This document shows positions 42,541-54,306 of a stretch of 64,000 bases of DNA, piece after piece. The notes beneath the pieces are model-generated. The model saw only the letters and a list, made by a program, of their open reading frames with translations, made no database searches and was not told where the DNA came from. Position 1 is the first letter of the stretch, and the number at the start of each line of letters is the position of its first letter. The position numbers and the translations under genes were made by a program. Source of the stretch: Cherax quadricarinatus (taxonomy: Eukaryota; Arthropoda; Malacostraca; Decapoda; Parastacidae); assembly GCF_038502225.1 (NCBI RefSeq), contig NC_091368.1, positions 21,453,485 to 21,517,484 on the forward strand. Direction: 5' to 3'.

Positions 42541-44855
42541 TTTTTATTTATTTATTTTATTTATTTATAATTTGAGCACACTTACAGAGGTACAAAAAAA
42601 ATACAGATAAGAGCAGCATGCCAAAGCCACTTATACTATGCATAGCATTACGGGCTGGCTTAAAATTAACTTAAGATTAACTAAGCAATGATGAAATCAG
42701 TGAAAAACATTAATGTAAACTGATTACTATAAAGCACAAGTGAGTATTACAAAGACAGGTCATATGGTTGCATGCATTGTTGTAAATTCAGTAGAATGGA
42801 GTATTCTGTTAGGTAGTGAATTTAAAAAATAATAAAGTTAGATTGGGTTTTAGGTTTAACATTTATGTGATATAATTGTGAGAAACATTTAAGATATACA
42901 ATTTATAAGGTTCAGTTATTCAGTATTTATTTGGTTTTGGGTGAGTAAGTGATCTTTGAGAAGAGACTTGAATTTATAAACAGGTAGTGTTTCTTTTATA
43001 TTTACAGGTAATGAATTCCAGATTTTAGGGCCTTTTATGTGCATTGAGTTTTTGCATAGCGTGAGATGGACACGAGGAATATCAAAGAGTGATCTGTGCC
43101 TTGTGTTATGGTCATGTGTTCTGTTGAGGTTGGCAAGGAGATGTTTGAGGGGAGGGTTAATATCAGAGTTGAGTGTTCTATGTATGTAATAGGTGCAGTA
43201 ATAAGTATGGATGTTTTGTATGGTGAGTAGGTTGAGTGTATTGAATATTGGTGGAGTGTGCTGCCTGTAGTGAGAATTTGTTATCATTCTAACTGCAGCC
43301 TTTTGTTGGGTAATTAGTGGTCTGAGATGGTTACTTGTTGTTGAGCCCCATGCACAAATTCCATAGGTGAGATAGGGGTAAATAAGAGAGTGATATAGGG
43401 CCAGGAGGGCTGACTGTGGAGCATAGTACCGTATCTTCGATAGTATGCCTACAGTCTTGGAAATTTTCTTAGAAATTTGTTGTATATGTGTATGAAATTT
43501 GAGTCTATTATCAAGGTGGATTCCTAAGAATTTTCCCTCTGTTAGCTTTGTGATAGGTGATCCGTTTATCATTATGTTAAGAGGGACATCTGTAGCTCTG
43601 TTACCAAACTGAATGAAGTAGGTTTTGTCAATGTTTAGTGTAAGTTTGTTAGTACTCATCCAGGTAGATATTTTCTGTAATTCGGTATTTACAGTATTGG
43701 CTAGCGTGACTGGGCTCGGGTGGGAGAAGACGTATGTTGTGTCATCAGCAAATAGTGTGGGTTTGAGTAATTGAGAAGCATTTGGTAGGTCATTTATGTA
43801 TAGGAGAAAGAGAAGAGGGCCAAGGACACTTCCCTGTGGGACACCAACTGTAATTGGTTGTGCAGAAGAGTTTGCCCCATTTGCGTACACATATTGGCTT
43901 CTGTTGCTGAGGTATGACTTGAGGTAGTTGAGGGAGTGCCCTCTTATACCATAGTGTGATAATTTTACGTGGAGCAAGTCATGGTCAACTGTATCAAAAG
44001 CTTTACGTAAGTCAATGAAGATCCCCAGTGGGACTTCTTTTTTCTCTATTGCAGTGTATATATGTTCTAGCATGTGTATAATAGCATCATTAGTATTTTT
44101 ATTAGGCCTGAATCCAAATTGGCAGGGGTTGAGTATGTTTTGGGAGATAAGGTAGGAGTAGATTCGTTTATGAATTAATTTTTCGAAGATTTTTGAGAGA
44201 GGGTGTAAGTTGGATATTGGCCTATAGTTATTCAACTCTGTTTGGTCTCCTCCTTTGTGGATCGGGGTGACCCTTGCTATTTTGAGTACTGTAGGGAAGG
44301 TGGAGGATTCAATGGATTTGTTAAAGAGTGTTGCAATGATTGGTGATAGCACTTGTGACACTTTTTTGTATATAAAGGGTGGTAAGGTATTTAAATCTCC
44401 TGCCTTGTTTTTTAGTGCGTTGATAATAAGGGAGACTTCGTATGGGTTAGTCGGAGCTAGGAACAGTGTGTTCGGGTAGTTGCCGGTGAGGTAGTCATTT
44501 GGTGGGGTATCTGAGCTTGGGATTTTATTGGCAAGGTTTTGTCCTATAGTGGAGAAGAAATCATTGAGTCTGTTTGCTGTTTCTGTTGGTGGGAGTTGGG
44601 GTTCATCTGATTTTGCTAATTTTATTTCGCTATTTCGTGATATCTTTTTTGTTCCCAGAATTTCTGATAGGGTTTTCCAGGTCTTTTTTATATCACCTCG
44701 TAAGTTGGATAATCTGTTCTCATAATACAATTTTTTTGCCCTTCTTATCAGGCTGGTTAGGATTGACGAGTAACGTTTTGTTTGGTCTCTGGTTATGTGA
44801 CCCATTCTGTACTGTTTTTCATATTGGTGTTTTGTATTTATGGATTTGAGAATGT
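42541..44855 (-). mobile_element. CR1/Jockey-superfamily LINE (second family), 5'-truncated
   Basis: The (TTTA)n tail is at 42541-42568, followed upstream by a 3' UTR of about 340 bp and the RT frame. At about 44855 the match to LINE sequence gives way to family K repeat (aatgtacctgtacctta), so the LINE is inserted in that repeat. A truncated relative is at 2552-3537. Confidence 0.88.
42916..44855 (-). CDS. CR1/Jockey-type LINE reverse transcriptase (second family)
   Basis: About 646 LINE-derived residues in one open frame. The linker (KQYRMGHITRDQTKRYSS, KKTWKTLSEILG) is followed by ARVTPIHKGGDQTELNNY, PISNLHPLSKIFEKLI and FGFRPNKNTNDAI. Motif A is GIFIDLRKAFDTVDH, motif B GVPQGSVLGPLLFLLY and motif C PTLFADDTTYVF, then EGKFLGIHLDNRLKF. 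The C-terminal domain runs YGICAWGST through GPKIWNSLPVNIKE. All catalytic aspartates are present. The open frame continues about 27 codons upstream (to 44937) into family K repeat, which is fortuitous. The endonuclease is missing, so the copy is dead on arrival despite a clean RT. Confidence 0.88.
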
Positions 44856-45070
44856 ACCTGTACCTTAGTAAACTTACACACTGTGCTGGCATGCAGGTAC
44901 ACATTAAAATCACTAAGAGTGTCTTATTAGTCTTCAAGATGCCACATTAATGATAATAACAACACAATAATAATCACTCTAAGGAGCATTAAATATTGTA
45001 TAAAATGTTAATATGAACATTTTGCTTAATCCATCTAAATACACCCCAGAGTAGAATAAATTAATATAAA
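44856..45070 (+). repeat. Family K repeat, left piece
   Basis: It matches the right arm of the foldback complex in reverse (cacactgtgctgg.atgcaggtacac, aataataatcactct). The Tigger at 45073 interrupts it. Confidence 0.6.
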
Positions 45071-45072
45071 TA

Positions 45073-47418
45073 CAGTGGTCCCTCAATAATTGTCCGGCCT
45101 GAAAGTCGTCCATTTCGGAAATAGTCCTGTTATTTCGTCTAAACGTTGGCTCGCAAATGGTCCATTAACTCGCTAATAGTACTTCGTCCGGGACGCATAC
45201 TCACGCTCTGAGCCACCTGGGTCTTCCCTTCCCAGCCAGTGTGCCATTGTTTACTAGTGAGCGACGGCCCCCTCACTTGCTCCTACGAAATATTTCATAA
45301 TATTCCATTGATTTTAGTGCTTGCAAGTGATGAATAAGCTACCCTGGCTCCAAAGAAAGCTCCTAGTGCCAAGCCTTTGGTAAAGAAGGTGAGAAATACG
45401 ATTGAATTTAAGAAAAACATCATTGAACAATATGAAAGTGGCGTACGTGTGGGCGAACTGGCCAGGATGTATAACAAATCCCGTACAACCATATCTTCCA
45501 TCATAGCCAAGAAAAAGGAAATCAAGGACGCTATTGTTGCAAAGGGGATAAATATGCTGACAAAAATGAGATCACCAGTACTCGAAGATGTTGAGAAGTT
45601 ATTATTGGTGTGGATAAACCAGAAACAATTAGCAGGAGATAGTCTTATGACGTCACTTATTTGTGAAAAGGCTAGGCAGTTGCATGATGATTTGGTAAAG
45701 AAATTGCCTGCAACTAGTGGTGGTGTGAGTGAATTTAAGGCCAGCAAAGGCTGGTTTGAGAGATTTAAGAAGCGTACTGGCATACACAGTGTGGTAAGGC
45801 ATGGTGAGGCTGCCAGTTCTGACAACAAAGCGGCTGAAAAATATGTGCAGGAATTCAAGGAGTACATAAACAGTGAAGGACTGAAACCTGAACAAGTGTT
45901 CAATTGTGACGAAACAGACCTCTTTCGGAAGAAAATGCCAAAGAGGACCTACATTACTCAGGAAGAAAAGGCACTGCCAGGACACAAGCCTATGAAAGAC
46001 AGGCTGATGCTCATGTTCTGTGCTAATGCTAGTGGGGATTTCAAAGTGAAGCCGTTACTAGTGTACCATTCTGAAAATCCCAGTGTTTTCAAGAAAAACA
46101 ATGTTATAAAGAGTAAATTGTGTGTGTTTTGGAGATCTAATAATAAGGCATGGGTCACAAGGGACATTTTCGTCGAGTATTTCAATGAAGTGTTTGGCCC
46201 TAGTGTGAAGAATTACCTCCTGGAAAAGAAATTGGATTTCAAGTGCCTCCTAGTAATGGACAATGCACCTGCTCATCCTCCAAACTTGGATGACCTAATT
46301 CTGAAGGAGTTTGGGTTCATCACAGTAAAGTTCTTGCCCCTGAATACCACTCCTCTCCTCCAGCCCATGGACCAACAAGTCATTTCAAACTTTAAAAAAC
46401 TCTACACCAAAGCAATGTTTGAAAGGTGCTTTAATGTGACCTCAGACACTCACTTGACCCTAAGAGATTTTTGGAAAGAACACTTCAATATTCTCCATTG
46501 CGTAAGCCTTATAGGTAAGGCTTGGGAGGGAGTGACTACCAGGACTTTGAACTCTGCTTGGAGAAAATTGTAGCCAGATTGTGTCCACAAGAGGGATTTT
46601 GAAGGGTTTGAGGCAGCCCCTGGTGAGCCTATGTCAGTTGTGAACTCTTTTGTCGCACTGGGGAGTTCCATGGGGTTGGATGTGAGTTTGGAGGATGTGG
46701 AAGAGTTGGTGGAGGACCACAACGAAGAGCTAACCACTGAGGAGCTGCAAGAGTTTCAGCAGGAAGAGCAAAAGATTGCAGCTCAGAATCTTGCTGCAGA
46801 GGAGGAGGAAGAGAGATGGAAGAAGGTGCCTTCTTCAGAAATTAAGGAGATTTTTGAAATGTGGGGTAGGATGGAAAGATTTATGGAAAAACACCACCCT
46901 GAGAAGGATGTTGCAAGCTATATCGGCAACTTGTACAGTGACAGAGTCTTGGCCCATTTTAGGGAAGTTTTAGAGACGCCAGAAACAGAGCTCTCTGGAC
47001 AGTTTTTTTTGCGAGACAGGACTCCAGTGACTCAAGCTGGTCCTAGTGGCATTAAGAAACAGAGAAGAGAAGTAACCCCAGAAAAGCAATTGGTACCTGA
47101 GGTGTTGATGTAAATACTCCAATCAGTAAATAATCCAATCTGCCTCCTTCTCCAGTCTTCCATACACTAAGAAGAATCGCCAATAAAGGTTAAGTGTTAT
47201 TCTGTTAATGTTTCATTCATCATGTCCCATTGTATTGTTTATGTACTACATCTATATTTCATGTAAAAAATTTTTTGGTTTTAATACTTCTGGGTGTCAG
47301 GAACGGATTAATTGCATTTACATCATTTCTTATGGGGAAAATTGATTCGAAAGTTGTCTATTTCGATAATAGTCCCACTTCCAGGAACGGATTATGGACG
47401 ATTATTGAGGAACCACTG
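45073..47418 (+). mobile_element. Near-complete Tigger transposon
   Basis: 2346 bp. Terminal inverted repeats cagtggtccctcaataat and attattgaggaaccactg, with TA directly outside each end. The sequence inside the termini also pairs (gtccatttcgga / tctatttcgataatag). It encodes a single transposase with two visible lesions. Confidence 0.93.
45344..47113 (+). pseudogene. Tigger (pogo-superfamily) transposase, TIGD1-like
   Basis: It would be about 589 residues, close to TIGD1-type proteins. It starts at a CTG where the other Tiggers here have ATG (compare 28210). Residues 1-60 form the first CENP-B-type helix-turn-helix (YESGVRVGELARMYNKS) and about 70-150 the second DNA-binding domain (LLLVWINQKQ, FKASKGWFERFKKRTG). 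The DDD catalytic triad is in FNCDETDL (about residue 189), LLVMDNAPAHPP (about 306) and LLQPMDQQVI (about 343). A TAG at 46571-46573 stops the frame after AWRKL, probably from a tryptophan codon. The same frame then continues with an acidic C-terminus (LEDVEELVEDHNEELTTEE) to 47113. It is a young, singly stopped pseudogene. Confidence 0.9.
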
Positions 47419-47683
47419 TATAAGATGTAGTAGCCAGGCAACTTGTAGGACTTGTGGTAGCCAGGCGACTTGTGGTAGCCACGCAACTTGTAGTACTTGT
47501 GGTAGCCAGGCAACTTGTAGGACATGTGATGAAAACCAGATGCATTCATCTGGTTTGTTTACATTATGTGTGGGTGGGGTGGGGAGGGCTGCCCATCCTG
47601 GCTACCCATACTTCCCAACCTGACTTCATACAAATAAAACTTGCCTCTCGCCCTACATTAAGACTACAAATATTTTAAGGTAA
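47419..47683 (+). repeat. Family K repeat piece with minisatellite
   Basis: 47427-47535 contains four units of gtagccaggcaacttgt with variable ggacttgtg extensions. The rest (tctggtttgtttacatta, tacatta.gactacaaatatttta) is family K, cut at a TTAA by the piggyBac element. Confidence 0.7.
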
Positions 47684-50615
47684 TTAACCCTTTGAGGGTC
47701 GACAGGTCCTCTCAGAGACTTGTTCTCAGGGTCGGCCAAATTTAAAAAAAAAAAAAAATTTCTTATGAAAAAAGTTTTTTTTTTTCTAAATATTATAGGC
47801 TAAACAAAAAAATTTTACCATCAATACTTATGGAGATATGGAGGCATGAAGTTGATGAAAAAGGGGGACAATGTGGCAACATCGCCGACTGCCGTCTCCC
47901 GGTATTCTTTTATTTACTTTCTTATGTACTAATTTCTATTATTTTTTAATTTTTCTTTTTCCAAGTAACTTTTATGGCCTGTGAGACCAATATGATCAGT
48001 ATTTTGTAAGTTTTTTCTTTTTCAATACTACACAGTAAGGGCATAAACACTGTTGTCATTGCTTTGTTTATAAAAAATATTTACACAAACAAACGATATG
48101 AAATGTTGTTTATTACTATTTTTCTATATTTTATATACACATATACAGTCACAGGGAATGTTTCTAGAAGTTCTGCAGCCTGTAGAAGTCTTTGAAACAT
48201 GGTGTCATGCACAGTGGTGTTTTACACTCCTCACACATAAAACGAGTGTCTCTGCATTGTTGTGGGCGTTCTTTTGTATGTGCACAGACGTAACACCTCT
48301 TCTGAGCCTTTTTCTTGAAAGCAGTAGCAGGCAGTTTTACCAGGAAGTGACCACCATGCTTCAGACGAGAAGGTAGTTGTTGATAATTTGGTGTGCGGTT
48401 TATTGCAGGTGTTCTTCCTTGGTACTTGAATACTATTTGTCTGATGACAGACAAACAGAATTCGCCGTATTGTGGTTTGTTTCTGGTCCTCATCTTATAC
48501 ATACTATAAGCATTGAGCATGGAAATGTCCAGAAGATGGAAAAAGAGTTTTATGTACCACTTATAACTCTTGCGAACACAATCAGCAAACCCAATCTGCA
48601 TGTCACATTTGTCCACTGAATGCATATTAAAGGTGTAATCAATCACAGCTGCAGGTTTTAGAATGGGTTCATTGCTCTCTCTATGCTGCCTGCCAGTGTC
48701 TGCCATTTCATTAGGGTGAACTGATGACAACAGTGTGACATCTCGTTTGTTATGCCACCGAAATGCCATGATGTCATTGGCAGCAAACGCCTGCACCTCA
48801 CCTCTACGAGTGCCAGCGTCAAACCTGGGCATATGTTTCCGATTTACATGCACTGTGCCACACACATCTGTCATGTTCACTCGCAAAAAATCACTGAGTG
48901 AGGGGCTCGTGTACCAGTTATCAGTATATAATATATGCCCCTTACCAAGGTATGGTTCTATCATTGTTCTAACCACATCACCAGAGATGCCCAATAACTT
49001 CCTGGTATTTTGCAATGTATAACTTCCAGTGTACACAATAATATCCAATACCAGACCACTGTAACAATCACAAAGCACAAACAACTTTATACCAAAGCGT
49101 TTCCTCTTGCTTGGTATGTACTGCTTGAAAGAGAGTCTTTCTTCGAACAGAATCAAAGACTAATTACAAGCTTCCTGAAGGGATAAAAATACATATTGAA
49201 TTTCTCTTCCAGATACACAAACACATGCCTAATCTTAAATAACCTGTCATTTCTGTCAGGCCTGGTTTTGTCTGAGAAGTGAAGCATACATAACATTAGC
49301 ACAAATCGATTCACTGGCATTATATCACTGAAACCTGGGGTTGCAATCAGGCGGTCTGTTGAACAGTATGATTTCACTTTGTGCTTATACACATGTGGCA
49401 TAAGCATTATTGTGGCAAAGAAAAGATACATCTCAGCCACAGTTGCCTCCTTCCACTGGTGTAGACGTGATTTTGGTGAAAGTATTGTGTTTGCCATGGT
49501 GTACTCGTAGTATGTGTTGCTTTCCATGACAATACTTTCAATCAGGGGTTCGTCAAAGAATAACTCGAAACATTCCAGTTCAGTGGCATTGTTCCCAAGT
49601 GTACAAGATGGCCGTATTCCACTTTGGCTGTCATCAAACTGGTGGGCATTTGGAACAAAATTGCTAGCTTCCTGCCAATCCCAGGTGCGGTCTGCTGGTG
49701 GGTACTGGACAATGACAGGTGGTTGTGGAGGTTGTGGTTGTGGAGGCTGGTATGGTGGGTGGGTGGGGGATGGTGGCCTTTGTTGTAGATCAGCTGAGGC
49801 AGCGGCGTGGGTGGCAGCATGGCCCACTGCTGGTGCCTCATGGCCGTCACCACCACTACCACCGCCATGCACATTTTCCATCCCAATTGCAATGCTATCA
49901 TCATCATTTTCACTGTCTGTTCCTGTTGTACAGCCACGGGATGTACTCCGAGATGTACTCCTTCCCCTTGGAATAGCATATGGCACATTACCAGAGTGCA
50001 TATATCGTCGTATATACGTACTGACGTTTCACTGGGGAATATTGCACTTCACTATCACTACTGGAACTGTTTTCAAGAGCTTGTAGTTCATAATCACTAT
50101 CACTATCATCACAAATGCTCACATCTGAGTCTGGGATTTGGGAAAATAGGAGTTTCCTCTTTGATTCTGGTACAACTGAACGTGAACAAGACGGCCCAGC
50201 ACCAGAGGTGGAAGGCTGAGGGTCGTCTGGGTATTCCTCACTATTACCGATATTATGGTCATTAGTTTCGGTCAAAACCTCACCAAAACCTTGAAACTCA
50301 TCTTCACTGGCACTTCCATCTGTATTAGAACTGTCACTGGGGAACAAAAGTGTCCCAGTTCGCCGAGGAGTGAGGAACTTCTTACCGCAAGGCATGGTGG
50401 ACATTGTGTACTAAGATGGCGTTCCCACAATGCACCACTGGGTCCCAGATTTTTTTTCTACCGTGCACACTGACCACACAGACCCATTCTCTCACATCTA
50501 GGCCTACCAGCCTTTTCCCGTGAGATTTGATGGCGCTAGAATTTATGCGCACTAGTACTTCACAAAACCCTGCGCGTAAGCCGTACTAGTACGTCCGAAA
50601 CCCTCAAAGGGTTAA
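47684..50615 (-). mobile_element. piggyBac element, near complete, parent of the TTAA MITEs
   Basis: 2932 bp between TTAA (47684-47687 and 50612-50615), with inverted termini ccctttgagggtcg and aaccctcaaaggg. The first 70 bp and last 180 bp match the MITE copies (for example copies 8 and 9), including the subterminal palindrome CGTACTAGTACG at 50582-50593. Removing it restores the family K sequence ggtaa-TTAA-tgagtgtac. Confidence 0.93.
48164..50404 (-). pseudogene. piggyBac transposase, frameshifted
   Basis: About 740 residues in three frames. The N-terminal part (50404-49988) is acidic and serine-rich (DVSICDDSDSDYELQALE). After a frame change the middle part (50001-49153) has a glycine/proline/histidine-rich stretch and the piggyBac core start (ELFFDEPLIESIV, MPHVYKHKVKSY, FVLMLCMLHFSDKTRP). 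The C-terminal part (49156-48164) has LSFKQYIPSKRKRFGIK, the second aspartate in FVLCDCYSGLVLDI, the third in ILYTDNWYTSPSL, and a cysteine-rich zinc-binding tail (CYVCAHTKERPQQC, MCEECKTPLC). At the middle/C-terminal joint, where piggyBac proteins have the first catalytic aspartate, about four bases are missing, removing that aspartate and shifting frame. This copy is inactive. Confidence 0.9.
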
Positions 50616-50720
50616 TGAGTGTACTGCACATGCATTTTATCGCTCTAGGGAGCTTAATGTCGTAGTAGGTGGGAGTGGCCAGGCAGGATGCCATACCTCC
50701 CACACGACTTTCTACAAATA
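50616..50720 (+). repeat. Family K repeat piece
   Basis: cattttatcgctctaggga and gtgggagtggccagg continue the repeat interrupted by the piggyBac. It ends at the TA where the next Tigger inserted. Confidence 0.6.
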
Positions 50721-51290
50721 CACCTACCATCCGACTTATGACAGAGCTTGGTTCCGACCAACCGGTCGTAAGTCAGAATGGACGTAAGTCGAACTTTACT
50801 ACTGAACACATGTATCAACATCACACTTATTGTAATGATTTTATTTTATTGTTTCATTTTAGTATCTCCTTTTTTACTTTACTTTTTATGCTGTTAGTAC
50901 TGTATTTTATACTGTAAGGTTTAGGAGAAACACTGTGTACAACATAAACATTTGTTTATTTCTGAGAACATTGAAATACACAATATGTAAATGAAACTGC
51001 ATGATCAGAAAAGTACAAAATATTGAAATACAGTATAAATGAAATACAGATAAGGATTGGGACACATTTACAGCCCACTAGTGCTTGGTTGGGGATCCTC
51101 TATGCTTTCTTCCTCTGAAGGGGTAGGGGTGCGAGGAGGTGGGGGAGCACTCTTCTTGATAAACATACAGAGCTTTGTTTGAATTTTCCTTTTCTTTTCA
51201 TCATAAATGTCTGTATGGACGCATTGCATCCTGTATCATTCTCTCAGTATTAACAAACCTTTCAATGTTAGGGTCCATATTCTCTAATTT

Positions 51291-51734
51291 TCATAGCCCT
51301 TGGTTTATCAATGAAAAACACTGTGATAATTCATTCACCGAGAACTTCCTTTCTGGCTCCTCTTCATTTTCTTCGTCGTCTTTCTGTCTTTGTTCTTCTG
51401 CTTTTCTTTCTTCTATTATCAGGAGTTCTTCATTTGTTAACTCTTTAACTTCTTCTGTCAAAAGTTCTTCAATGTCATCCACATCACATTCAAGTTCAAG
51501 TTTGTTAGCCAATTTTAAAATCACACCTCTCAGCACACTTAACTCTTCTTCACTGTCGAAGCCATGAAAATCTTGAAGAAACCGGGCATTACACTGCTTC
51601 CAGACTCCTTTCATACACTTAGCTGTGACTAACTCCCATGCTTTTGCTATGCTTTTGATGTGCTGATAAATATTATACTGCTTCCAAAAATCTCTTGGAG
51701 TTAGTTCTGGGTCTGAATCAATGGCCTGGATTAT
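51291..51734 (-). pseudogene. Tigger transposase C-terminal part
   Basis: Continuation of the transposase at 55340-56401 beyond the LINE. It starts at QAIDSDPELTPRDFWKQY, then HIKSIAKAWELVTAKCMK, and ends in an acidic tail (DDIEELLTEEVKELTNEE). This matches the order FDQ.../RDFWKEHFNI/acidic tail in the Tigger at 45344. The part is open to the stop at 51291. Confidence 0.85.
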
Positions 51735-52086
51735 TATTTTTATTTTTTATTATCACACTGGCCGATTCCCACCAAGGCAGGGTGGCCCGAAAAAGAAAAA
51801 CTTTCACCATCATTCACTCCATCACTGTCTTGCCAGAAGGGTGCTTTACACTACAGTTTTTAAACTGCAACATTAACACCCCTCCTTCAGAGTGCAGGCA
51901 CTGTACTTCCCATCTCCAGGACTCAAGTCCGGCCTGCCGGTTTCCCTGAATCCCTTCATAAATGTTACTTTGCTCACACTCCAACAGCACGTCAAGTATT
52001 AAAAACCATTTGTCTCCATTCACTCCTATCAAACACGCTCACGCATGCCTGCTGGAAGTCCAAGCCCCTCGCACACAAAACCTCCT

Positions 52087-54294
52087 TTACCCCCTCCCTC
52101 CAACCTTTCCTAGGCCGACCCCTACCCCGCCTTCCACTACAGACTGATACACTCTTGAAGTCATTCTGTTTCGCTCCATTCTCTCTACATGTCCGAACCA
52201 CCTCAACAACCCTTCCTCAGCCCTCTGGACAACAGTTTTGGTAATCCCGCACCTCCTCCTAACTTCCAAACTACGAATTCTCTGCATTATATTCACACCA
52301 CACATTGCCCTCAGACATGACATCTCCACTGCCTCCAGCCTTCTCCTCGCTGCAACATTCATCACCCATGCTTCACACCCATATAAGAGTGTTGGTAAAA
52401 CTATACTCTCATACATTCCCCTCTTTGCCTCCAAGGACAAAGTTCTTTGTCTCCACAGACTCCTAAGTGCACCACTCACTCTTTTTCCCTCATCAATTCT
52501 ATGATTCACTTCATCTTTCATAGACCCATCCGCTGACACGTCCACTCCCAAATATCTGAATACATTCACCTCCTCCATACTCTCTCCCTCCAATCTGATA
52601 TCCAATCTTTCATCACCTAATCTTTTTGTTATCCTCATAACCTTACTCTTTCCTGTATCCACTTTCAATTTTCTTCTTTTGCACACCCTACCAAATTCAT
52701 CCACCAATCTCTGCAACTTCTCTTCAGAATCTCCCAAGAGCACAGTGTCATCAGCAAAGAGCAGCTGTGACAACTCCCACTTTGTGTGTGATTCTTTATC
52801 TTTTAACTCCACGCCTCTTGCCAAGACCCTCGCATTTACTTCTCTTACAACCCCATCTATAAATATATTAAACAACCACGGTGACATCACACATCCTTGT
52901 CTAAGGCCTACTTTTACTGGGAAAAAATTTCCCTCTTTCCTACATACTCTAACTTGAGCCTCACTATACTCGTAAAAACTCTTCACTGCTTTCAGTAACC
53001 TACCTCCTACACCATACACTTGCAACATCTGCCACATTGCCCCCCTATCCACCCTGTCATACGCCTTTTCCAAATCCATAAATGCCACAAAGACCTCTTT
53101 AGCCTTATCTAAATACTGTTCACTTATATGTTTCACTGTAAACACCTGGTCCACACACACCCTACCTTTCCTAAAGCCTCCTTGTTCATCTGCTATCCTA
53201 TTCTCCGTCTTACTCTTAATTCTTTCAATTATAACTCTACCATACACTTTACCAGGTATACTCAACAGACTTATCCCCCTATAATTTTTGCACTCTCTTT
53301 TATCCCCTTTGCCTTTATACAAAGGAACTATGCATGCTCTCTGCCAATCCCTAGGTACCTTACCCTCTTCTATACATTTATTAAATAATTGCACCAACCA
53401 CTCCAAAACTATATCCCCACCTGCTTTTAACATTTCTATCTTTATCCCATCAATCCCGGCTGCCTTACCCCCTTTCATTTTACCTACTGCCTCACGAACT
53501 TCCCCCACACTCACAACTGGCTCTTCCTCACTCCTACAAGATGTTATTCCTCCTTGCCCTATACACGAAATCACAGCTTCCCCATCTTCATCAACATTTA
53601 ACAATTCCTCAAAATATTCCCTCCATCTTCCCAATACCTCTAACTCTCCATTTAATAACTCTCCTCTCCTATTTTTAACTGACAAATCCATTTGTTCTGT
53701 AGGCTTTCTTAACTTGTTAATCTCACTCCAAAACTTTTTCTTATATTCAACAAAATTTGTTGATAACATCTCACCCACTCTCTCATTTGCTCTCTTTTTA
53801 CATTGCTTCACCACTCTGTTAACCTCTCTCTTTTTCTCCATATACTCTTCCCTCCTTGCATCACTTCTACTTTGTAAAAACTTCTCATATGCTAACTTTT
53901 TCTCCCTTACTACTCTCTTTACATCATCATTCCACCAATCGCTCCTCTTCCCTCCTGCACCCACTTTTCTGTAACCACAAACTTCTGCTGAACACTCTAA
54001 CACTACATTTTTAAACCTACCCCATACCTCTTCGACCCCATTGCCTATGCTCTCATTAGCCCATCTATCCTCCAATAGCTGTTTATATCTTACCTTAACT
54101 GCCTCCTCTTTTAGTTTATAAACCTTCACCTCTCTCTTCCCTGATGCTTCTATTCTCCTTGTATCCCATCTACCTTTTACTCTCAGTGTAGCTACAACTA
54201 GAAAGTGATCTGATATATCTGTGGCCCCTCTATAAACATGTACATCCTGAAGTCTACTCAACAGTCTTTTATCTACCAATACATAATCCAACAA
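52087..54294 (-). CDS. RTE LINE reverse transcriptase with C-terminal part of the endonuclease
   Basis: 735 residues. It opens in the endonuclease (LDYVLVDKRLL, ATDISDHFLVVATL) and passes through the linker with the five-A run intact (DLSVKNRRGELLNGE). It then holds the full RT: CKNYRGISLLSIPGK, VAFMDLEKAYDRVD, LRQGCVMSPWLFN, LLFADDTVLL and FRYLGVDVS. At about 52135 a four-base loss in a ggaaggaagg run shifts the frame, so the last 50 residues (GRGRPRKGWREGVKEVL, encoded at 52140-51992) are out of frame. Upstream it is separated from 54307-54894 only by one TGA. Confidence 0.88.
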   Translation of the reverse strand: MLDYVLVDKRLLSRLQDVHVYRGATDISDHFLVVATLRVKGRWDTRRIEASGKREVKVYKLKEEAVKVRYKQLLEDRWANESIGNGVEEVWGRFKNVVLECSAEVCGYRKVGAGGKRSDWWNDDVKRVVREKKLAYEKFLQSRSDARREEYMEKKREVNRVVKQCKKRANERVGEMLSTNFVEYKKKFWSEINKLRKPTEQMDLSVKNRRGELLNGELEVLGRWREYFEELLNVDEDGEAVISCIGQGGITSCRSEEEPVVSVGEVREAVGKMKGGKAAGIDGIKIEMLKAGGDIVLEWLVQLFNKCIEEGKVPRDWQRACIVPLYKGKGDKRECKNYRGISLLSIPGKVYGRVIIERIKSKTENRIADEQGGFRKGRVCVDQVFTVKHISEQYLDKAKEVFVAFMDLEKAYDRVDRGAMWQMLQVYGVGGRLLKAVKSFYEYSEAQVRVCRKEGNFFPVKVGLRQGCVMSPWLFNIFIDGVVREVNARVLARGVELKDKESHTKWELSQLLFADDTVLLGDSEEKLQRLVDEFGRVCKRRKLKVDTGKSKVMRITKRLGDERLDIRLEGESMEEVNVFRYLGVDVSADGSMKDEVNHRIDEGKRVSGALRSLWRQRTLSLEAKRGMYESIVLPTLLYGCEAWVMNVAARRRLEAVEMSCLRAMCGVNIMQRIRSLEVRRRCGITKTVVQRAEEGLLRWFGHVERMERNRMTSRVYQSVVEGGVGVGLGKVGGRG

Positions 54295-54306
54295 ACTACT
54301 GTCATT

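Noticed and set aside
44255..44849. Plus-strand ORFs of 65-91 residues
   Set aside because: Antisense frames of the LINE RT encoded on the minus strand.
49514..50265. Plus-strand ORFs of 85-190 residues
   Set aside because: Complement of the piggyBac transposase N-terminal region, which is Gly/His/Pro-rich; no independent evidence.
53288..53974. 228-residue ORF on the plus strand
   Set aside because: Antisense of the RTE reverse transcriptase. Equivalent antisense ORFs appear at 1363, 18197, 38004 and 39475 because of the coding strand's codon usage.
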